Source: Bacteroidales bacterium
GTDB lineage: Bacteria > Bacteroidota > Bacteroidia > Bacteroidales > GCA-2748055
Assembly: GCA_016936975.1 (NCBI GenBank)
Contig: JAFGWU010000061.1
Location: 1-64,000 of the forward strand
Length of the DNA stretch: 64,000 nt
Direction of reading: 5' to 3'
Numbering within the stretch: position 1 is the first letter of the stretch; each line of letters starts with the position of its first letter. The translations under genes were made by a program, and so were the position numbers. Below, one piece after another: positions 26,860-33,616 of the stretch. Below the pieces are notes generated by a model, which was given only the letters and a program-made list of their open reading frames with translations, made no database searches and was not told where the DNA came from.

Positions 26860-27726
26860 TTAATATGAATTGATTTCCGGAAAATATCCGTAGTGCTTCA
26901 TCAGGGGGCCATGTTTATCAATGATAAACCGGATGGTTTCCTGATCCAGGAGCGTTTTCCAGGTGCCGGCCCGGCCGCTCCTGAAAAACGATTCGGACTT
27001 CGGTGCCTTTTCCTTGAATCCTTTCTTCTGCTCCTGGGCCTGCAGGATGCGGAAATCGCTGTTCCGGATGGCCTTTTCAAACTGGTCCCTGTGGTAGTTC
27101 AATTCCAGGAAATCCAATGCTTCTGAAAAGGTTTTAAAGCTATCCCGGAGCAAATCTTCATAGCGGATCACATGAACCGGCAGTCCCGACTGTTCCGTCC
27201 AGGAGCGGACATGTCCCGACCAGTCCGATAAATCCTGCCGGAGCTGGTTATAAAGTTTATCCGGTTTAAAGCAGAAACTGTAGCGGGGATCATTCAGGTT
27301 CGTGGCAGACTGCTTCACCTCGATACTGTTATGGTGTGCGAAGGATACGGCCACATCCAGGGGATTACGGATCATATAGATGACTGCCCGGGTGGCATCC
27401 GCCGGGAAGAGCGGCTCTTTATTTTCATTCAGGGTCCAGGCGTCGTGGACTTTTATAAACAGCAATTCCGGGGCTTCCCGGGAGATGCGGCGGTACACCT
27501 CCGGACGGAGGTTTGCAATCTCCGTTTCGGTCAGATCGGAAGCACTGGTACCAGCAGACTCATCAAACAGCAGCCGGCTGCTGGCAATGGGGGTTTTATC
27601 CAGCTCATTGATATCAAACGGTTCATCGGAATCGGAGAAGAGGTTATGCAGGAAAGCCCTGAACCAGGTGTTCCCCGATTTCGGATAGGAGGCCAGCCAG
27701 ACAATATTTCCGGTTGCTTTCAACAT
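26860..27726 (-). CDS. Sulfotransferase domain protein in the lasso cluster
   Basis: A 288-residue PAPS-dependent sulfotransferase. The 5'-phosphosulfate loop is SYPKSGNTWFRAFL (residues 13-26), and the 3'-phosphate site is MIRNPLDVAVSFAHHNS. The RAGTWKTLL motif near the end (RSGRAGTWKTLLDQET) closes the cofactor pocket. Length fits cytosolic sulfotransferases. Its ATG overlaps the stop of the lasso kinase gene by 7 bp, so they are co-translated. A Tyr, Ser or Thr of the lasso peptide (for example Tyr32 or Tyr39 of the precursor) is a possible acceptor; this is inference. Confidence 0.87.
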   Translation of the reverse strand: MLKATGNIVWLASYPKSGNTWFRAFLHNLFSDSDEPFDINELDKTPIASSRLLFDESAGTSASDLTETEIANLRPEVYRRISREAPELLFIKVHDAWTLNENKEPLFPADATRAVIYMIRNPLDVAVSFAHHNSIEVKQSATNLNDPRYSFCFKPDKLYNQLRQDLSDWSGHVRSWTEQSGLPVHVIRYEDLLRDSFKTFSEALDFLELNYHRDQFEKAIRNSDFRILQAQEQKKGFKEKAPKSESFFRSGRAGTWKTLLDQETIRFIIDKHGPLMKHYGYFPEINSY

Positions 27727-28628
27727 TCTCCCTGCAGTATATGCTTATCCACGAAATCGGCCAGTTCCCTCACCTGCAGTGGGGCAGAGGGGCGTTCTAC
27801 CCTGTAAACCCTGATGCGGCTGACTATTTGCGAAAGCTGTTTAAAATGGGTTTCGGTCTGTTTCAGCCTGTCAACATATTGTAGACGGTAGGTGTGGGAA
27901 CGCAGGAGGCTGAATTTTTTTGCGCCGCGTATCTCTTCCATGGTGAACCCGGGGGTGTTTTTGGTAGCGAGAACAATGATGCGGCAAAGTTTTGTGTTCG
28001 TATCCGGACCAATTTGTTTTACGGGCTTTTTGTATTTCTCCATCCGGGGCCGGATCCTTTCCAGTGATTTTCCTTCGTTCATATAGATCAGCACATCCTT
28101 CCACAGTTTCAAATGGGGAATGCCCGGAGAAACGGCAGGAATAGATGCATCCCCTGTGTTGATGACTGTGATATCATCGGAGAGGATGGCATATCCCTTC
28201 TCATAAAGACCGGCTGCAAGGGATGATTTTCCTGCGGATGAGACGCCGGTAATGATGGTTGCCCGGTTGTTTTTGACCACCGCACTGCCATGCAGGGCCA
28301 GCATTCCCCTCTGGTGCAGGAGGGCCCCCATAACGGATCCCAGCAAAAAGAGCCGGACCTCCTCAGGGGCAGCATTTTTATTCGCCTGAATGGTTATAAA
28401 TCGTCCCTCCCTAACCCTGTACCGGGCCACATTGTCAAGCCTGAAAATAAAATCATCCTCCCCGGCCTCATACAGAACACCCGAACCCAGCGGTTTCTCA
28501 AGTTGGTCCGGAACCATTCCCAGTTTAATAAAGACATCCGGTGCTTTATTCTTTTCCATGATCAGTTCAGGAAGACTGATTTCCGAATCGATGACCAGTC
28601 CGTATACTTTATATCTGAAAGATCCCAA
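27720..28628 (-). CDS. HPr-kinase-like lasso peptide kinase
   Basis: A 302-residue protein resembling the catalytic domain of HPr kinase/phosphorylase. It has LALHGSAVV (residues 111-118), the P-loop GVSSAGKSSL (128-137), and the acidic ILSDDITVI motif (148-156). It lacks the N-terminal domain of true HprK. Proteins of this type in lasso clusters (PadeK, ThcoK) phosphorylate the C-terminal Ser of the precursor, and the precursor here ends in Ser. It is first in the minus-strand operon kinase-sulfotransferase-B1-B2-A and has a promoter box 17-24 bp upstream. Confidence 0.87.
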   Translation of the reverse strand: MGSFRYKVYGLVIDSEISLPELIMEKNKAPDVFIKLGMVPDQLEKPLGSGVLYEAGEDDFIFRLDNVARYRVREGRFITIQANKNAAPEEVRLFLLGSVMGALLHQRGMLALHGSAVVKNNRATIITGVSSAGKSSLAAGLYEKGYAILSDDITVINTGDASIPAVSPGIPHLKLWKDVLIYMNEGKSLERIRPRMEKYKKPVKQIGPDTNTKLCRIIVLATKNTPGFTMEEIRGAKKFSLLRSHTYRLQYVDRLKQTETHFKQLSQIVSRIRVYRVERPSAPLQVRELADFVDKHILQGEC

Positions 28629-28644
28629 GGAATTAAATTTTTTA

Positions 28645-28652
28645 CAAAGATA
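28645..28652 (-). promoter_or_regulatory. Putative -7 box of the kinase-sulfotransferase-B1-B2-A operon
   Basis: The minus strand reads TATCTTTG, an exact TAnnTTTG match, 16 bp before the kinase start. It lies in the 140-bp divergent region shared with the cyclase gene. Confidence 0.5.
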
Positions 28653-28755
28653 ATATTAATAGATTCGGGAGCATTAAAACGGAGGATTTGGCTCCGGTGC
28701 GGTGTTCATGCATTTTAATAAACGGTTTCAGGATATGCGGTGTAAAAGTTTCTGG

Positions 28756-28763
28756 TAAATTTG
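28756..28763 (+). promoter_or_regulatory. Putative -7 box of the lasso cyclase gene
   Basis: TAAATTTG (a TAnnTTTG match) lies 5 bp before the preferred ATG at 28769. Transcription starting about 7 nt downstream would give an almost leaderless mRNA. No Shine-Dalgarno-like sequence is evident. Confidence 0.4.
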
Positions 28764-28768
28764 CAGGG

Positions 28769-30721
28769 ATGAGTTCGATTATTGGTATTATCAACAAAAA
28801 AGGCAGAACCCTTGAACCGGCCCTGGTTGAAAAGACCATGGTTCCTCCTGTTTACTGGGAACCGGACGATTCAGGAATCTGGAGCCGTGGCCCGGTTGCA
28901 TTGGGATGCCATATGCTGTATACCACCCCCGGGTCGCTGAATGAAAAACTGCCGCATTATCATGAGGAGTCGGGGTGCTGTATTACGGCTGATGCACGGA
29001 TTGATTACCGGGAGGAGCTGGCAGAAGAGTTAAACCTGGACTGGAAAGATGCAAGGAATCTGCCCGACAGTATCTTCCTGTTAAAGGCTTACCAGAAATG
29101 GGGAAGGGATTGTGTAAAGCATTTTTATGGCGATTTCGCCTTTGCCATCTGGGACGATCGCTCGCAGACGCTCTTTGCCGCAAGGGATCATTTCGGGTGC
29201 CGGCCCTTCTACTATTTTGAAACCGAAGAACTATTTGCCTTCTCTTCGGATATCATGGGATTGATGCTTATGCCCGGTTTTTCCGCAAAAATTGATGAGA
29301 TGTTCCTGGTGGACACCCTGGCAACCATCGTGCCGGAGAAAGATAAAACTGCCTTCGAGACTCTTTTCAGGCTCCGGCCGGCACACATGCTCTCCATCGA
29401 CCGTGACGCCGGTTTAACGACCGTCAGGTACTGGGACCTGGAATTAAAACCCGCGTTCACCGGCCTCAATGAGACGGAAGCCGCGGCAGGATTGAGGCAG
29501 CGGTTCATGAAAGCAGTCGGGGAGCGGTGCCGGAGCGCCTTTCCTGTAGGCATTGAGCTCAGCGGAGGTCTGGACTCGTCGGCCATTGCCTGTGCGGCTT
29601 CAGGGGTATCTAATAAGGAAAACAGCCTGACGGCTTTTTCTCATACGCTCTCCGAAGAACAAAAAAAGCATTATTATCCGTTTATAGATGAAACCGGATA
29701 TGCAGAAATCGTTGCCGGGACCTGCCATTTTAAGGATCATTTCAGGATTCATGGAGAAGGTTCATATGGATGCCTGCAGGTACTGTCCGATTTTCTGGAT
29801 TTGTGCCCGATGCCATATGGACAGGGATTCAGCCTGTTCTCCGACCTGTTATACAATTCGGCAAGGAAAGCCGGCGTCAGGGTGTTGCTTTCAGGATTCG
29901 GAGGTGATGAAGGGGTAACCTCCCAGGCTGGCGGTTTTTTCGAGGAGTTGGTTCAGGCAGGAAAATTGGGTGAATTGAAAAAACAACTCCGGTTAAAGAT
30001 CAGGAAAGGAGGGGGAAATTACTATTTGAGCCTGTTTCGGCTGGTGATGGGTAAATGGTTCCCGTGTTTCCCTAACCTGTTGAACGGCCTGCACCTGAAG
30101 AGAGACTGGCGACAGCCGAGATTTAATACCTTTGCCATTGATCCCGGTATTAAGAAACATTACAGTCTGAAACAACGGTTTTTCCGAAAAGTCGGATTTC
30201 CGGAAGATCCCGATGTGCGCAGGCGGCAGTATAAGCGCATTATGCATGATCATGTTCCGGAACGTCTCGAAGAGTCGTGGCTGAATGCCCGCCGGAACCG
30301 GATTGAGTACCGTTATCCGTTTTTTGATGTGAAGCTCATCGAATTTTATTACGCCCTGCCATCAGAATTTAAATACCGGGATGGTCTTGGCCGTTACATC
30401 TTCCGGAAAGCAATGGAAGGCATTCTTCCTGATGAAATATTCCGGAGAAATGATAAAACGGGAGCAACCATTCCGAACCTTCCCTACCGGCTGGCAATGG
30501 ATGCCGATGCCTTTCGTGAAATCATTAAAGAAGCCAGAAAAAACAACAGGTACCACTATGTGGATTATGAGAAGTTGGCAGAGAATCTCGATCTTTTATT
30601 AGATCGTAACACCGGGAAAAGAATTGGCTTCGGGAACAGGTCTTTTTTCAGCTCCATTGTGGTACTGATCCTTCAGAAGCGGCAGAGGGAGGGGAGGATC
30701 AATATAGGGATTAAGTGTTAA
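28769..30721 (+). CDS. Lasso peptide cyclase (asparagine-synthetase homolog, C protein)
   Basis: The ATG at 28769 (MSSIIGIINKKGR) is preferred because glutaminase-like N-termini of this family start there; an in-frame start at 28688 adds an unrelated 27 residues. The 650-residue product has an AsnB-like N-terminal domain (YGDFAFAIWDDRSQTLFAARDHFGCRPFYY) without the catalytic Cys2, so it cannot use glutamine. The C-terminal synthetase domain has the PP-loop SGGLDSS at 265-271. Lasso cyclases adenylate the ring Asp/Glu side chain and close the isopeptide bond with residue 1. It diverges from the kinase-B1-B2-A operon. Confidence 0.92.
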   Translation: MSSIIGIINKKGRTLEPALVEKTMVPPVYWEPDDSGIWSRGPVALGCHMLYTTPGSLNEKLPHYHEESGCCITADARIDYREELAEELNLDWKDARNLPDSIFLLKAYQKWGRDCVKHFYGDFAFAIWDDRSQTLFAARDHFGCRPFYYFETEELFAFSSDIMGLMLMPGFSAKIDEMFLVDTLATIVPEKDKTAFETLFRLRPAHMLSIDRDAGLTTVRYWDLELKPAFTGLNETEAAAGLRQRFMKAVGERCRSAFPVGIELSGGLDSSAIACAASGVSNKENSLTAFSHTLSEEQKKHYYPFIDETGYAEIVAGTCHFKDHFRIHGEGSYGCLQVLSDFLDLCPMPYGQGFSLFSDLLYNSARKAGVRVLLSGFGGDEGVTSQAGGFFEELVQAGKLGELKKQLRLKIRKGGGNYYLSLFRLVMGKWFPCFPNLLNGLHLKRDWRQPRFNTFAIDPGIKKHYSLKQRFFRKVGFPEDPDVRRRQYKRIMHDHVPERLEESWLNARRNRIEYRYPFFDVKLIEFYYALPSEFKYRDGLGRYIFRKAMEGILPDEIFRRNDKTGATIPNLPYRLAMDADAFREIIKEARKNNRYHYVDYEKLAENLDLLLDRNTGKRIGFGNRSFFSSIVVLILQKRQREGRINIGIKC

Positions 30722-30889
30722 TATTCTCTTGCGAACTGTCATGTCTGCAGATTCTGATTAAGGCATTCAGGCAGGAAGGGAAGAAGGTCCTGAAACAAGT
30801 TCAGGATGGCAGTTATTGGGATTAACGATGATTGGTTGACATGAGAAGAAGGTCCTGATATGTGTAATTTTTTTTTGTAATTTTAGCGT
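30722..30889. repeat. Intergenic gap with an inverted repeat and a 12-bp direct repeat
   Basis: This 168-bp gap separates the cyclase and nucleotidyltransferase genes. It holds a small hairpin TCCTGAA/TTCAGGA (30788-30806), without a T-run, and a direct repeat AGAAGGTCCTGA at about 30782 and 30847. No terminator was found, so readthrough into the nucleotidyltransferase gene is possible. Confidence 0.5.
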
Positions 30890-31945
30890 ATGCCTCATCC
30901 GTCTGCCGAGCAGTTAATTGTCTTCAGTTTACTGAAGGGAGAGCCGGTTCATTCTCTTGAAGGGGTGAATGGGCCCAAGCTTGTGGATTTGATCCGGCGG
31001 CATAAGCTGTTCCCGATTGCGGAAGGGCTCCTGAAAATGATGAAGGAACCGGAGCGCGGCGAATTGAAGAAAGGAATCCAGGTTCAGTCGATAAAATCCC
31101 AGCACCTCTCGTCGGTTCTGACGGAGATTTTCAGTGAATTTAAAAACAGCGGCATCGAGGCACTTGCACTGAAGGGTCCTGTCCTTGCCCGCGCACTTTA
31201 CGGGGATGTGATCAAACGCAGTTTTAATGATCTCGATATCCTGGTGAAGCAGGATGCCCTGTGGGATACCATTGAGGTACTGAAAACATTCGGATTTAAA
31301 CTGCTCTATCCCCGTGAAAATCTTACAGGAAAGCAATGGGAATATTATTTCCGCTATCAAAAAGAGGTGGGATTGGTCCATGTACGGCAGAAATCGTATA
31401 TCGAACTGCATACAGGGATTTATATTCATGAGTTATTGCGGAAGTCGGAAGAGTTCATTCTCCTTGAGGAGCCTGTTGAGGAACTCATTTATGAATCATC
31501 CGTCGGAACCCTTAACCGCGAAAATACATTTCTTTACCTGGTGTATCATGGAGCATACCATCTCTATAACCGGCTCTTCTGGCTGAGGGATGTGGCACAG
31601 GCGCAAAAAACATGGAAGCTGGACCACCAGTCGGTTCTTGACAAAGCCAGTCAGCTGGGCATCGATCGTCTGCTGGGAGTTTCGCTGCTTCTGTCGGAAT
31701 CTTACGCCGGGATCCCGATTCCGGAAACGTATGCCGGCTACCTGAAAAGAAACAGGCACATATTGCGCAGGCTGGCTGGAATGTGTCACCGGCGGATCTG
31801 CGGAAAGGAACACGAAACGGTATTCGGGAAACTGCGCCGGAACATTTATTTCAGCCTGCTGAAGCCGGGACTGCATTACCGGCTGACGGTATTTAAAAGC
31901 CTGTTCCACCGCTGGTATATCCGTCATTTCCTGGGGGGACACTAA
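30890..31945 (+). CDS. Nucleotidyltransferase family protein of the lasso cluster
   Basis: A 351-residue protein of the NTP_transf_5-type family. The motif GIEALALKGPVLARALYGD (residues 89-106) and FNDLDILV (112-119, two acidic residues) form the metal/NTP site of a minimal nucleotidyltransferase. The C-terminal 200 residues are mostly helical with conserved LVYHGAYHLYNRLFWLRDV. Such genes are common companions of kinase-containing lasso clusters, where they are thought to add to the peptide or its phosphate; the reaction is unproven. It follows the cyclase on the same strand. Confidence 0.85.
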   Translation: MPHPSAEQLIVFSLLKGEPVHSLEGVNGPKLVDLIRRHKLFPIAEGLLKMMKEPERGELKKGIQVQSIKSQHLSSVLTEIFSEFKNSGIEALALKGPVLARALYGDVIKRSFNDLDILVKQDALWDTIEVLKTFGFKLLYPRENLTGKQWEYYFRYQKEVGLVHVRQKSYIELHTGIYIHELLRKSEEFILLEEPVEELIYESSVGTLNRENTFLYLVYHGAYHLYNRLFWLRDVAQAQKTWKLDHQSVLDKASQLGIDRLLGVSLLLSESYAGIPIPETYAGYLKRNRHILRRLAGMCHRRICGKEHETVFGKLRRNIYFSLLKPGLHYRLTVFKSLFHRWYIRHFLGGH

Positions 31946-31951
31946 AAACAG

Positions 31952-31983
31952 CAGGCAGTATGCAGTATGCAGTAAGCAGTAAG
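31952..31983. repeat. GCAGTAT/GCAGTAA short tandem array
   Basis: Four imperfect 7-bp units (GCAGTAT, GCAGTAT, GCAGTAA, GCAGTAA) just after the nucleotidyltransferase stop. They are non-coding. Confidence 0.7.
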
Positions 31984-32029
31984 ACTTACGATAAGTAGTA
32001 GACTGTCTTGTTAAATGAAGAATCAAAAT

Positions 32030-32099
32030 CCTGCACCCTGAACCATGGACCCTGCACCCTGAACCATGGACCCTGCACCCTGAACCATGGACCCTGCAC
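32030..32099. repeat. 21-bp tandem repeat
   Basis: Three perfect copies of CCCTGCACCCTGAACCATGGA start at 32030, 32051 and 32072, with a partial fourth. A related CCTGAACCCTGAAT tract occurs near 23450. They are intergenic between the lasso cluster and the next operon. Confidence 0.85.
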
Positions 32100-32154
32100 T
32101 CAACCTGCAGGGGACGGACCAGGTCCTCAGCCTCTCATCAAATGGTTCCTGGTT

Positions 32155-32580
32155 TTATTTTGATACGTGGCTCATGATCCCGATGGTCTCGCCTGCCTTC
32201 CCGTTTTTAAAGGTAATGACAATGTTGTACTGGCCGGTTTTACGGCATAGAAAGTTGATTGGATTGAATTCTTTGTTGGTATTTGCATCGTAGGTGGAAA
32301 GGATCATGTTCGAACTGTCGTAAATGCGCAGAACGGCTTCTCCTTTCTGGTTGCACAGATTGAACCGGTAAATATTGTTTCCCCGCAGCACCACTGCCTG
32401 CCTGTACATGGCAGGTTGTCCATCGCGCTCGGATTTAGGCAGATCCACAACAAACTCACGAAGATAGATGGCCCCTTCACCCGCTTCAGCGGCACATGCC
32501 TGCACCATTTTCTGCCGGTCGGACTGGAACAAAAGCGTGGCGGCAATGGTTAAAACAACGAATATTGTGGGTAGTTTCAT
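32155..32580 (-). CDS. Exported protein of unknown function
   Basis: A 141-residue protein with an N-terminal signal or anchor (residues 1-19, MKLPTIFVVLTIAATLLFQ). The rest is beta-rich: AGEGAIYLREFVVDLPKSER, YRFNLCNQKGEAVLRIYDSSN, and a C-terminal FLCRKTGQYNIVITFKNGKAG that reads like a small beta-sandwich. I do not recognise the family. It follows the lipoprotein gene by 1 bp, so the two form a pair that may act together at the cell envelope. Confidence 0.65.
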   Translation of the reverse strand: MKLPTIFVVLTIAATLLFQSDRQKMVQACAAEAGEGAIYLREFVVDLPKSERDGQPAMYRQAVVLRGNNIYRFNLCNQKGEAVLRIYDSSNMILSTYDANTNKEFNPINFLCRKTGQYNIVITFKNGKAGETIGIMSHVSK

Positions 32581-32581
32581 T

Positions 32582-33478
32582 TTATTGAATATTTAGATGC
32601 CTGTTACGTATCTCTTTGGTGGTTTCTATAATCTCATTCAGGATCTTGTCGCTCATGGAGACGTGGCTGGTTTCGGTCTGAACCACCATCAGCATTCCAT
32701 CTTTCTCGATGGCCTGGGGATCGCCGGCCTCATAGGTTATCTTTACGCGATCATACAGGGATTTGAGTGCGTCGTAATCGGCAAGAAGATTTTTAAAAAA
32801 TTGTTCGTTGCTGTAATTCTGAAGGATGAGCAGAAGGTTGGCGAGGATCAGTTTCTGTTCCCCGATCATATTTCGCAGTTCCGGGGAGGTGTTGTCGCGG
32901 GCCACCTGCGTGGAAAGGTAAAGTCCCTCGATCCAGACGCCTGATACCATCAGGGCGCTGAGATTGCTTCGGTCGGTTTCGCGCAGGTAATCATCCATCC
33001 TGTTGAAGCTGTTCATCGAAAGGAATACCAGGGAGTCAAGATTTCCACTGCTGGTAGCCAGGCGCTTCAGTGTGGGGAAATCGAAAAACTGGCCAACCTG
33101 AAGGGCCTCAGCCAGACGGTTGATGGCAGACAGGTAGTTCACAGCCGAGCCTGTCTTTTCATACATATTCAGGTACCCGAGGTCCGCACTGAGTGCCCCG
33201 AGGCTGTATGCCATTTCATAACTCGTGGTACTGGAAGAGAGATTTTCCGGAACAGCCAGGTAAGATTTGGAAAACGGGATGTTCAACGCATTGATCAGAG
33301 CAGCTACCTCAATGGGAGAGGCGATGTTCTGGATAATCTCATCCATTGTTTCAGCGGGAACCTCCAGCTGTGCCGGCTTCAGTTCATCTTCCCGGAGAGC
33401 AAGATCACCGGACGGTCTCTGTCCGCAGGAGGCTGATAAAACCAGCGCAGAAAGTAATACTGTAAATCGCTTTACCAT
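32582..33478 (-). CDS. Helical lipoprotein of unknown function
   Basis: A 298-residue lipoprotein: signal MVKRFTVLLSALVLSASC with the lipobox Cys at position 18, then an almost wholly helical body without recognised motifs. Segments such as YEMAYSLGALSADLGYLNMYEKTGSAVNYLSAINRLAEALQV suggest a helical-repeat packing. It probably sits on the inner face of the outer membrane or on the inner membrane. It is coupled to the small exported protein downstream. The ABC transporter gene ends 138 bp upstream on the same strand. Confidence 0.7.
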   Translation of the reverse strand: MVKRFTVLLSALVLSASCGQRPSGDLALREDELKPAQLEVPAETMDEIIQNIASPIEVAALINALNIPFSKSYLAVPENLSSSTTSYEMAYSLGALSADLGYLNMYEKTGSAVNYLSAINRLAEALQVGQFFDFPTLKRLATSSGNLDSLVFLSMNSFNRMDDYLRETDRSNLSALMVSGVWIEGLYLSTQVARDNTSPELRNMIGEQKLILANLLLILQNYSNEQFFKNLLADYDALKSLYDRVKITYEAGDPQAIEKDGMLMVVQTETSHVSMSDKILNEIIETTKEIRNRHLNIQ

Positions 33479-33616
33479 AATGATGTCGTTTTTAACGAGA
33501 ATCCATAATGACCTCTAAAATAAGAAATATCATGCAATGTTACCGGGTTAATTCTGAAAAACCCATTGTTTTTTCAACCGGTTGACTGTATAAAACCGGA
33601 GCAGGCCATCCCCCGC

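Noticed and set aside
28769-30721. Reading the cyclase gene as asparagine synthetase B
   Set aside because: The N-terminal catalytic Cys is missing and the gene is divergent from B1-B2-precursor genes, which fits lasso cyclase instead.
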